Assembly (NCBI GenBank): GCA_002342665.1
Contig: DDQK01000023.1
Coordinates: 1-64,000, forward strand
Direction of reading: 5' to 3'
DNA length: 64,000 nt
DNA from: Prevotella sp. UBA2444
GTDB lineage: Bacteria; Bacteroidota; Bacteroidia; Bacteroidales; Bacteroidaceae
A program made the translations under genes and the position numbers. Of the stretch, positions 1 through 6,304 are shown piece after piece. Every line of letters begins with the position of its first letter. Positions within the stretch are counted from its first letter, which is position 1. The notes below the pieces were generated by a model. That model had not been told where the DNA came from, made no database searches, and saw only the letters and a program-made list of their open reading frames with translations.

Positions 1-433
1 CCAATCCCCAATCCCCAATAAATATATATAAATATAAATAAAGATAAAATCAGAAAAGGTGGTACCCTCGAAAAACAACTGAGATTTGAGATTTGAGACT
101 GAATCGGATTCAAGTCCTTCTCTAAAAGACAAAAATACAGCAAGATACATTGTCCTACAAGGAGCACAGTTCCTCGCTTTTATCCTTAAATGCAGGACAA
201 TTACTCTCAATAAAGGGCCGTTTTAGGCCTGAAAAACTCTGCTCTCACAGACCTGTTCCCCTGCGCAGCGCCTGCACAGCGCCTGCGAAACTGCAGAACG
301 AAGTGAACGCAATTCCCGTTTGAGGGCCCTCAGAGTATTCCCCAGACTGTCCAAAATCTACGGGGCCTCTAACTAGGGAAAAATGGTTTTCTAACTGGCG
401 CGCAAATTTTCTCTAGTTAGGGCGTAATTTTCC
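1..433. other. Non-coding stretch at window edge
   Basis: No convincing gene is visible here. The AT-rich left end has short direct repeats (gatttgagatttgaga near 86-101). An inverted repeat ATTGTCCT/AGGACAAT (149-156 and 194-201) encloses a 37-base loop. A direct repeat of CAGCGCCTGC lies near 265-290. The right end carries the 22-bp repeat array described separately. Confidence 0.5.
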
Positions 434-434
434 T
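369..434. repeat. Three tandem 22-bp repeat units
   Basis: Three consecutive 22-base units begin at 369, 391 and 413, each starting CTAACT or CTAGTT and ending in a run of T with C. The middle unit starts CTAACTGGCGCGCAAATTTT. A near-identical unit recurs at 1904 and a related one at 1926, so the repeat lies on both sides of the flavin reductase and cyclophilin genes. The array abuts the stop codon of the flavin reductase gene. Function is unknown. Confidence 0.7.
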
Positions 435-997
435 CATTTCAACTGTTTTCCGTCAGAAAAAGCATTACCAACAGTCTTTCCCAACTGAATGTAAGTGTGG
501 CGTACCGGGTCGAATGTGATAAGCTCCATTTTCTCTACATCCGGCTTGCCGTCTTCTGCCAGGTACTTTTCATCACAGAGGATATTGACGATTTCTGCAA
601 CGAGGTAATAGCCAGTCTCACTCTCGTCTATCTTCTGCTTCACCCGACATTCAAGCGTCATTGGGAACTCCTTGAAAACAGGAGCATTGACATTGGGGGC
701 TTTTTCCACAGTCCAACCTGTCTTATCCATCTTATCTGGCGTATTCCTACCGCTAACGATGCCTACATAGTCAGAGGCTGTCATTGTATCAGCAGTAGCG
801 AAAGTAACAGTTAATTCAGGGGTCTCAGCAAGGTTGTCTGTTGTAGCATGAGAACCCATTGAAATAATGATTTCGTGCATATCCCACTGACCACCCCAAG
901 CAGCGTTCATTGCATTGGGCTTACCATCTTTGTCATAAGTGCCGATTATCAGCACAGGTTGTGGAAGAATCCACGGTTTCGATCCAAAACTTTTCAT
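434..997 (-). CDS. Flavin reductase-like (flavoredoxin) protein
   Basis: This 187-residue protein matches the flavin reductase-like, FMN-binding split-barrel family. It begins MKSFGSKPWILPQPVLIIG and contains NAMNAAWGGQW near residues 28-38, where such proteins bind FMN. Members pass electrons between NAD(P)H, FMN and partner proteins; the partner here is not evident. An upstream TTG could extend it by 11 residues, but the promoter box at 1028-1035 predicts a transcript start near 1022, leaving the ATG at 997 as the sensible start. It is transcribed divergently from the cyclophilin gene. The family call is good; the precise reaction is unknown. Confidence 0.8.
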   Translation of the reverse strand: MKSFGSKPWILPQPVLIIGTYDKDGKPNAMNAAWGGQWDMHEIIISMGSHATTDNLAETPELTVTFATADTMTASDYVGIVSGRNTPDKMDKTGWTVEKAPNVNAPVFKEFPMTLECRVKQKIDESETGYYLVAEIVNILCDEKYLAEDGKPDVEKMELITFDPVRHTYIQLGKTVGNAFSDGKQLK

Positions 998-1027
998 AAT
1001 ATAGTTTTTATTACATCCAATCGGCAA

Positions 1028-1035
1028 CAAAATTA
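1028..1035 (-). promoter_or_regulatory. Promoter box for flavin reductase gene
   Basis: On the minus strand this reads TAATTTTG, matching the Bacteroidetes TAnnTTTG element. It lies about 30 bases upstream of the chosen ATG. Confidence 0.55.
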
Positions 1036-1099
1036 CGCATTTTTCATTAGTAAATAGTTAAAACAACGCATCTTCACTACAGAATTGAGTGTTTTTTCC

Positions 1100-1107
1100 T
1101 ATTTTTG
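1100..1107 (+). promoter_or_regulatory. Promoter box for cyclophilin gene
   Basis: TATTTTTG matches TAnnTTTG. A transcript beginning a few bases downstream would support the ATG at 1141 rather than the in-frame TTG at 1105, which lies inside the box. Confidence 0.6.
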
Positions 1108-1140
1108 TGTAATTTTGTCACCAAAACCGAGAATAGAAAG

Positions 1141-1869
1141 ATGAAAGTAAAGATTCAAACAATGTTGGGCGACATTGTAGTGCGCCTATATGACGAGACG
1201 CCCATCCATCGTGACAACTTCCTGAAACTGGCGAAGGAGGGCTATTATGACGGTACGCTATTCCATCGCGTCATTAAGGACTTTATGATTCAGGGCGGTG
1301 ATCCTGATTCAAAGGGTGCACCTGCAGGAAAGATGCTTGGTGCGGGAGATCCCGGTTATACACTTGAAGCCGAAATAATGGACGGCCTTTTCCATAAACG
1401 TGGTGCTTTAGCGGCAGCAAGACAAGGTGACGAGGTGAATCCGGAACGTCGCAGTAGTGGTTCTCAGTTCTATATCGTCTGGGGACAGGTGTATAATGAG
1501 GGGCAGCTTCGCCAGTTCTCCAAACAGTTGAGGATGCAGAAGATTCAGGCTGCTTTCAATGAACTTGCAGCAGAACATCGTGCAGAAATCATGCAGATGC
1601 GCCGTGAAAGGAATCGTGCCGGGCTACAGGAATTGCAAGACAAACTGGTTGCGGAAGCTGAGAGCAAGGTCGGAAAGACCGGTTTGACCGATGACCAGAT
1701 GAAGATATATTCTACTGTTGGCGGCACCCCTCATCTTGACGGCCAATATACTGTGTTTGGAGAGGTCGAGGAAGGTCTTGATGTGGTTGAAATGATACAA
1801 GGCACTGCTACAGGACGGGCTGACAGACCCGTTGATGACATTGAAATGAGCATGATTGTCATTGAGTGA
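1141..1869 (+). CDS. Peptidyl-prolyl cis-trans isomerase, cyclophilin type
   Basis: This is a 242-residue cyclophilin that would catalyse proline isomerisation during protein folding. The core motifs FHRVIKDFMIQGGDP (about residues 38-52) and GSQFYIVWG are present, and the fold resumes with LDGQYTVFGEV near the C-terminus. No signal peptide is seen, so it is probably cytoplasmic. Between the two halves of the fold sits a charged, helical insert of roughly 70 residues rich in E, R, K and Q, probably a coiled coil, making it longer than a minimal cyclophilin of about 165 residues. The start is the ATG beginning MKVKIQTMLGDIV. Confidence 0.9.
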   Translation: MKVKIQTMLGDIVVRLYDETPIHRDNFLKLAKEGYYDGTLFHRVIKDFMIQGGDPDSKGAPAGKMLGAGDPGYTLEAEIMDGLFHKRGALAAARQGDEVNPERRSSGSQFYIVWGQVYNEGQLRQFSKQLRMQKIQAAFNELAAEHRAEIMQMRRERNRAGLQELQDKLVAEAESKVGKTGLTDDQMKIYSTVGGTPHLDGQYTVFGEVEEGLDVVEMIQGTATGRADRPVDDIEMSMIVIE

Positions 1870-1903
1870 TTAACGCTTGTCCGCTTTGTCCGTTGAGGGT
1901 TTT

Positions 1904-1947
1904 CTAACTGGCGCGTAAATTTTCTCTAACTGGAGCGTATTCATCTT
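1904..1947. repeat. Second copy of the 22-bp repeat (two units)
   Basis: Units starting at 1904 and 1926 begin CTAACTGGCGCG and CTAACTGGAGCG. The first differs from the unit at 391 by one base, and the match extends beyond it to about 31 bases. The second unit runs into a gene remnant. Confidence 0.7.
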
Positions 1948-2029
1948 CGAAGAGCCCGCCACATTCTGGCGACTCTTCTTCCTGACAACGCTCATCGGCT
2001 CTATCATCGGACTGAAGTCGCTGGCGTAA
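1937..2029 (+). pseudogene. C-terminal remnant of a small membrane protein, possibly SMR/DMT transporter
   Basis: An open frame of 30 codons ending in TAA encodes VFIFEEPATFWRLFFLTTL and then a glycine-rich hydrophobic end. A conserved EPATFWRLFF segment followed by a membrane helix resembles, from memory, the last helix of small multidrug-resistance transporters. There is no start codon and the frame emerges directly from the 22-bp repeat, so this looks like the surviving end of a deleted gene. The family assignment is tentative. Confidence 0.35.
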
Positions 2030-2062
2030 GAAGCGCAGCGACTAAGATTCAGGATCCGAGAT

Positions 2063-2605
2063 TCAATGTTTCCTGAACGCGCTGCGGAAGCCGCGCACCA
2101 GCTTCAGGCCGAACATCACGCCCTCGAAAATCATCGTGCCCTTGGACACGAGCTGCGAGAACTGCTCGATGCGGTTCTTGGCCTTCGGCAGTGGAGCGAT
2201 GGCGGCAGAGAAGCTCTCGTTGAGCTGCTGCTGACTCTTGGCAGCCTCTTCGTGCGCCTGAGCCTTGTCCAGGCCGGCAACGCCGAAGACATCCTCGGTG
2301 ATGGCAGACATCGGCTGCTTGATCCACGTCTCACGCTTCACCCACACCAGGATGAACACCGCCAGGAAGAGGGCGAAGAGAATCAGGAAACCCAGCGAGG
2401 GGCTGCCCGTGAGCTCGCCCAGCCAATGAGCGGCGGCAAAAGCCAGCAGAAGCAACACTGTGCTGCCCAGCATGATGAGCACAATGGCCGCAATGACGGC
2501 GGAGAGGAGCCTCGAGAGCCCCTCAGCCGTCGTCACGGCAATGCTGCGCTTCTGCAACTCAAAATACTGCTTGAGCTGCTCGAAAAAATCCTGTGTTTCG
2601 TTCAC
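2063..2605 (-). CDS. Phage holin family-like membrane protein (DUF1469 type)
   Basis: This 180-residue protein has two adjacent membrane helices (about residues 34-65 and 74-92) between charged amphipathic ends. That pattern fits the holin superfamily III / DUF1469 group, which is common in Bacteroidetes chromosomes and usually not part of a prophage. No phage genes surround it. It starts one base after the stop codon of the YtxH-like gene, so the two are co-transcribed and probably act together at the inner membrane, perhaps in envelope stress. That role is an inference from family context. Confidence 0.75.
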   Translation of the reverse strand: MNETQDFFEQLKQYFELQKRSIAVTTAEGLSRLLSAVIAAIVLIMLGSTVLLLLAFAAAHWLGELTGSPSLGFLILFALFLAVFILVWVKRETWIKQPMSAITEDVFGVAGLDKAQAHEEAAKSQQQLNESFSAAIAPLPKAKNRIEQFSQLVSKGTMIFEGVMFGLKLVRGFRSAFRKH

Positions 2606-2606
2606 C

Positions 2607-2813
2607 TTATTCGGCTTCAGGTTCCAACTCCTCGGCGATGTCCTTCACCAATTCGTCCATCTCCTTGCGACCCAGACGGATGCCGCGCTTCTTCAAAGCC
2701 TCGGCGATCTTCTCGCGGGTCTCGGAGCCCTTCTCAGGCGCCATCAGAATGCCACAGGCAGCACCAACGGCTGCACCGGTGATAAATGCGAAAAGGAAAT
2801 TCAGTGCTTTCAT
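2607..2813 (-). CDS. YtxH domain-containing small protein
   Basis: This 68-residue protein begins MKALNFLFAFITGAAVGAA, a single glycine- and alanine-rich membrane segment. The YtxH hallmark APEKGSETREKI and a lysine- and glutamate-rich helix follow. YtxH proteins are small stress-associated membrane proteins of unknown mechanism. It is the first gene of a two-gene unit with the holin-like protein, and a promoter box lies upstream at 2880-2887. Confidence 0.8.
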   Translation of the reverse strand: MKALNFLFAFITGAAVGAACGILMAPEKGSETREKIAEALKKRGIRLGRKEMDELVKDIAEELEPEAE

Positions 2814-2879
2814 CGTTCTTTAATATTAAAGGTTAATACAAGGTTGGTTTCAAAGCTTAAAAATCACTTAATTCTTGTG

Positions 2880-2887
2880 CAAATATA
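2880..2887 (-). promoter_or_regulatory. Promoter box for the ytxH/holin-like unit
   Basis: On the minus strand this reads TATATTTG, a match to TAnnTTTG, about 67 bases upstream of the YtxH start. Confidence 0.55.
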
Positions 2888-2950
2888 TAGTTTTTTTCTT
2901 AATGTATCCTAATATCGCCAAAAAAATGCACAAGAATGCGCTTTTTTTCG

Positions 2951-2958
2951 TACCTTTG
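2951..2958 (+). promoter_or_regulatory. Promoter box for the SPOR-ruvX-def-TPR unit
   Basis: TACCTTTG matches TAnnTTTG and lies about 54 bases before the SPOR gene start. It is the only clear promoter before four genes that touch or overlap, so it probably drives all of them. Confidence 0.6.
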
Positions 2959-3011
2959 CGGGTGAAATCGCGAAAAAAAGTAAAAATAACCCTCAATAAA
3001 CGCAAAAAGCA

Positions 3012-3497
3012 ATGAACAAGAAAGTGATGATGGGCGCAGCCCTCGCCGTGGTGTTCGCCATGACCGGATGTAAGAGCAGCGAGAGTGCTTACAAGAAAGC
3101 TTACGAAAAAGCCAAGGCTCAGCAGGCTCAGCAGGCTGCCGTGACGGAAGTGACCCCCGTGCAGACCACTCAGACCGTGAGCGTGACGCCCGTGGACAAC
3201 ACCGACTACAGCAATGTGGCCGTGCGCACGGAGAACGTCACCGTCGTGACCGGCAACCCCCTGAAGAGCTACAGCGTGGTGATTGGCGCCTACAGCATCA
3301 AGGCCAACGCCGACCGCACCTGCGAATTCATTTCCGGCAAGGGCTATCAGCCCCAGATTGTGATGAACCAGGAGAGAGGTCTCTACAGAGTGGTGGCTTT
3401 CACCAGCGACAGCAAGGCTGAGGCCGCACGCACCCGCGACGTGGTGAAGAATCTGCGCAGCGACTTCGCTGAGGCTTGGCTGCTCTACCAGAAGTAA
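3012..3497 (+). CDS. SPOR domain lipoprotein
   Basis: This 161-residue protein starts with a lipoprotein signal, MNKKVMMGAALAVVFAMTGC, with the likely lipidated cysteine at residue 20. A linker rich in A, Q, V and T follows. The C-terminal part (about residues 85-160, YSVVIGAYSIKANADR onward) has the SPOR pattern. SPOR domains bind denuded septal peptidoglycan, so a role at the cell envelope or division site is likely. Its stop codon directly abuts the start of ruvX. Confidence 0.85.
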   Translation: MNKKVMMGAALAVVFAMTGCKSSESAYKKAYEKAKAQQAQQAAVTEVTPVQTTQTVSVTPVDNTDYSNVAVRTENVTVVTGNPLKSYSVVIGAYSIKANADRTCEFISGKGYQPQIVMNQERGLYRVVAFTSDSKAEAARTRDVVKNLRSDFAEAWLLYQK

Positions 3498-3911
3498 TTG
3501 GGACGCATACTGGCCATCGACTACGGCAAGAAGCGCACCGGACTGGCCGTCAGCGACCCGCTGAAAATCATCGCCGGAGCGCTTGACACCGTAGACACCG
3601 CCCGCCTGATGGACTGGCTCAAAGACTACCTCAGGAGGGAAGACGTGGAGCAGTTCGTGGTGGGGCTGCCGAAACAAACCAACGGTCTGGACAGCGAGAA
3701 TCTTCCTCGCGTCCGGACCTTTGTCACTCAGTTGGAGCAGACCTTCCCCGGAGTTCCCGTCGTCTGGTGGGACGAGCGCTACACCTCGGTGATGGCGCAT
3801 CAGACGATGATCGAGAGCGGCATCTCGCGCAAAGCCCGACGGGACAAAGCGCTGGTCGACCGCATCGCCGCCACCATCATCTTACAAAGTTATATGGAAA
3901 GCAAGGGATGA
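3498..3911 (+). CDS. ruvX: RuvX/YqgF family putative pre-16S rRNA nuclease
   Basis: This 137-residue protein has an RNase H-like fold: ILAIDYGKKRTGLAVSDP near the N-terminus carries the first acidic residue, VGLP lies mid-protein, DERYTSVMA near residue 92, and DKALVDRIAA near the end supplies the last acidic residue. The family processes the 5' end of 16S rRNA or acts as a Holliday-junction resolvase-like enzyme. The start is TTG, immediately after the previous stop codon. The 3' end overlaps def in an ATGA junction, which indicates translational coupling. Confidence 0.9.
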   Translation: MGRILAIDYGKKRTGLAVSDPLKIIAGALDTVDTARLMDWLKDYLRREDVEQFVVGLPKQTNGLDSENLPRVRTFVTQLEQTFPGVPVVWWDERYTSVMAHQTMIESGISRKARRDKALVDRIAATIILQSYMESKG

Positions 3912-4468
3912 TACTTCCAATCTACACTTACGGACAAGGCGTGCTGCGCCGCGAATGCGAGGAAATAGAGCCCGGACACCCCGGGCTCGAACAGCTTATC
4001 GCCGACATGTGGGAGACGCTGGCCAAGAGCGAAGGCATCGGGCTGGCGGCGCCCCAGGTGGGGCAGTCGCTGCGTCTGGCCCTCATCGACCTCAGACCTC
4101 TGGCCGACGATTTCCCCGAATACACCGACTTCAAGCAGGTCTACATCAACCCCTACATCGAGGAGTATGACGAGACGGAGAAAGACACCTCGGACGAGGG
4201 CTGCCTCTCGCTGCCCGGACTCCACGAGAAGGTGACGCGCCCCACTCGCATCCGCGTGAGCTGGCAGGACGAGAACTTCGCGGAGCACGAGGAGTGGGTG
4301 ACGGGCTATCTGGCCCGCGTGATGCAGCACGAGTTCGACCATCTGGACGGCGTGCTCTACACCGACCGCGTGAAAGGTCTGCGCCGCCAGCTGCTCATGC
4401 CCAAGCTGCAGGGTCTGCAGAAGGGCAAATTCTCGTGCAGCTACAAAGTCAAAGCCCCCCACAAGTGA
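3908..4468 (+). CDS. def: Peptide deformylase
   Basis: This 186-residue metalloenzyme removes the N-formyl group from nascent proteins. All three motifs are present: GIGLAAPQVG, EGCLSLPG with the metal-binding cysteine, and the HEFDH helix with two metal-binding histidines and the catalytic glutamate. The start chosen is the ATG that overlaps the ruvX stop codon (ATGA), giving MILPIYTYGQGVLRR, the usual N-terminus. Longer in-frame versions would run back into ruvX. Its stop codon overlaps the GTG start of the next gene. Confidence 0.95.
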   Translation: MILPIYTYGQGVLRRECEEIEPGHPGLEQLIADMWETLAKSEGIGLAAPQVGQSLRLALIDLRPLADDFPEYTDFKQVYINPYIEEYDETEKDTSDEGCLSLPGLHEKVTRPTRIRVSWQDENFAEHEEWVTGYLARVMQHEFDHLDGVLYTDRVKGLRRQLLMPKLQGLQKGKFSCSYKVKAPHK

Positions 4469-5991
4469 AGCGCCTCGGGCTCATTGTGCTGCTGGTTGTG
4501 ACTATGGCCTCCGCCCTGAGGGCACAAATCAACACGGACCGCGTCATACAGATGGGGCGGACCGCCATCTACTATGAGGACTACGTGCTGGCCATACAGC
4601 GCTTCAACCTGGTCATCGGGATGAAGAACTGGCTGCCCGAGCCCTACTTCTATCGCGGGCTGGCGAAATTCTATCTGGAGGACTACAAAGGCGCCGAGAT
4701 GGACTGCTCGCAGGCCATCGAGCGCAACGCCTACAAGTTCGACTACTACTATCTGCGCGCCCTCTGCCGCTGCAACCAGGACCGCTTCGACGAGGCCATC
4801 ACGGACTACCGCTCGGCCATCCGCCAGAACCGCGTGGACCGCAACTGCTGGTACAACCTGGCCGCATCGCTGCTCAACACCAAGCGCTACGACGAGGCCG
4901 ATGCCACGCTCGACACGATGCTGACGCTCTGGCCCCGCGACCCGCAGCAGATGTCGATGAAGGCCCAGGTGAGTCTGTGCAAGGAGGACACCGTGAAGGC
5001 CGAAGAGTGGACCGACAAGGCGCTGGAGCAGGACGAATACAACGGCGTGGCCCTCAGCCTGAAAGCCTCCATACTGCTCCACCGCGACTCCAGCGCTCAG
5101 GCCGAGCAGGTGTTCACCAAAGCGCTGGTGCAGCGACCCCGCGAGAGCAACCTCTACAGCGGACGCGCCATCGCGCGCTACAACCAGAACAACCTGCGCG
5201 GCGCTATGGCCGACTACGATCAGGCCATCGAGCTGGACTCGCTGAGCTACGCCTCGCACTACAACCGAGGACTGCTGCGCGCACAGGTGGGTGAGGACAA
5301 CAAGGCGGTGGAGGACTTCAACTTCGTCTTGCGCCTCGACCCGACCGACATCATCGCCCTCTACAACCGTTCGCTGCTGCTGGACAACACGGGCGACTAT
5401 CAGGGCGCCATACGCGACCTCTCGGCCGTTATCAAAGAATACCCGCAATTCTGGGCCGGATACATGCAGCGCGCCGCCATCAAGCGCAAGATCGGCGACA
5501 TCGCCGGCGCCGAACGCGACGAGTTCAAGGTGCTGAAGGCCCGCATGGACGCCTCGCAGGGCAAGCTCAAGCGCGACACCACACGTCACACCGTCAGGAA
5601 AGACCAGCGGCAGCTGGAGGACCACGCCCGTCTGATCACGGAGGAAGAAGCCCCGCAATACGCCGACCTGGCGCGCGGCAAGGTGCAGAACCGACACACC
5701 GAGCTCACGCTCGTGCAGCGTCCCAAGACCGACACGCCCACCGAGGCCGACATGCTCTTCGACCAGGGCGAGCACTACTACATCCTGGGCGACTACGTCA
5801 CCGCCATCGACTCCTACACCGAAGCCCTCAAGATGGACGACCGCCATCGCGAGTCATACTACAACAGGGGCATCATCTACCTGCTGCAGGATCGGGTGGA
5901 GGAGGGGCTGGCCGATCTGTCGAAGGCCGGAGAGCTGGGGCTCTATCAGGCCTACAACCTCATCAAACGTTATTCGCAAAAGAAAAATTGA
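4465..5991 (+). CDS. Exported tetratricopeptide repeat protein
   Basis: This 508-residue protein is built of TPR units with repeated pairs such as YYNRGIIYLLQDRVEEGLADL. I place the start at the GTG overlapping the def stop codon (GTGA), because it gives a good signal peptide: MKRLGLIVLLVVTMASALRA followed by a Q. Starts further upstream lie inside def and add an arginine-rich nonsense segment. It is probably periplasmic and a scaffold for protein contacts; the partner is unknown. A charged segment near residues 360-430 separates the main repeat block from a last pair of repeats. It is the last gene of the SPOR-ruvX-def unit. Confidence 0.8.
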   Translation: MKRLGLIVLLVVTMASALRAQINTDRVIQMGRTAIYYEDYVLAIQRFNLVIGMKNWLPEPYFYRGLAKFYLEDYKGAEMDCSQAIERNAYKFDYYYLRALCRCNQDRFDEAITDYRSAIRQNRVDRNCWYNLAASLLNTKRYDEADATLDTMLTLWPRDPQQMSMKAQVSLCKEDTVKAEEWTDKALEQDEYNGVALSLKASILLHRDSSAQAEQVFTKALVQRPRESNLYSGRAIARYNQNNLRGAMADYDQAIELDSLSYASHYNRGLLRAQVGEDNKAVEDFNFVLRLDPTDIIALYNRSLLLDNTGDYQGAIRDLSAVIKEYPQFWAGYMQRAAIKRKIGDIAGAERDEFKVLKARMDASQGKLKRDTTRHTVRKDQRQLEDHARLITEEEAPQYADLARGKVQNRHTELTLVQRPKTDTPTEADMLFDQGEHYYILGDYVTAIDSYTEALKMDDRHRESYYNRGIIYLLQDRVEEGLADLSKAGELGLYQAYNLIKRYSQKKN

Positions 5992-6160
5992 AAAGAGCCG
6001 CGCGGATGATGTGATGAAACTCCGACTAGATAGGATTTGAGGGTTTGCCTTCTTTGTAATCCGCTGCGCTCCGGAGAGTGGCGGCACGCCATCGAAAAGC
6101 AAAACTGGTCTCGTTTCAGTGTTTTACTTGATGAGAATCCCGATCGAACCCGCGCGGCTC
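5982..6160 (-). ncRNA. Candidate small RNA with paired ends
   Basis: A minus-strand promoter at 6166-6196 is followed, six bases downstream, by GAGCCGCGCGG (6160-6150). The exact complement CCGCGCGGCTC occurs at 6005-5995 and runs straight into TTTTCAATTTTTCTTTT. An RNA of about 165-180 bases with its two ends paired and a U-rich terminator-like tail is therefore predicted, opposite the end of the TPR gene. Inside are further possible hairpins such as TGGCGTGCCGCCA. The architecture recalls 6S RNA or the Bacteroidales-1 RNA, but I cannot match the sequence to either, so the class is open. Confidence 0.5.
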
Positions 6161-6165
6161 ATGTG

Positions 6166-6196
6166 CAAAGGTATGGAAAAAGATGGGGGAATGCAA
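6166..6196 (-). promoter_or_regulatory. Promoter for the candidate small RNA
   Basis: On the minus strand, TTG (6196-6194), a 20-base spacer and TACCTTTG (6173-6166) give the full two-box Bacteroidetes promoter. No open reading frame starts downstream in this direction. Confidence 0.65.
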
Positions 6197-6268
6197 GAGA
6201 AAAAGAAGGAATTTTTGTTTTGCAGTGAGATTTTTTTTATTTTCGGGGGAAAATTCGTTTATTTTTTA

Positions 6269-6276
6269 TATCTTTG
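6269..6276 (+). promoter_or_regulatory. Promoter box for malQ
   Basis: TATCTTTG matches TAnnTTTG, 28 bases upstream of the malQ ATG. Confidence 0.6.
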
Positions 6277-6304
6277 TACTCAAATGGTGTCTTAATCACA
6301 CAGC

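Noticed and set aside
2063..2813. Prophage remnant indicated by the holin-like gene
   Set aside because: The DUF1469/YtxH pair is usual in bacterial chromosomes and no other phage gene is near.
4441..5847. Long minus-strand frame of 468 codons opposite the TPR gene
   Set aside because: It is rich in V, H, G and A, as expected of the complement of GC-rich codons; the plus-strand frame has a signal peptide and TPR pattern.
5995..6160. Short transposon with 11-bp inverted ends
   Set aside because: The ends are part of a promoter-to-terminator RNA unit and no direct repeats flank them; the small RNA reading fits better.
5992..6180. tRNA gene in the region after the TPR gene
   Set aside because: GGGTTCGATC resembles a T loop, but the flanking bases do not form a T stem, there is no anticodon arm and no CCA-adjacent acceptor stem.
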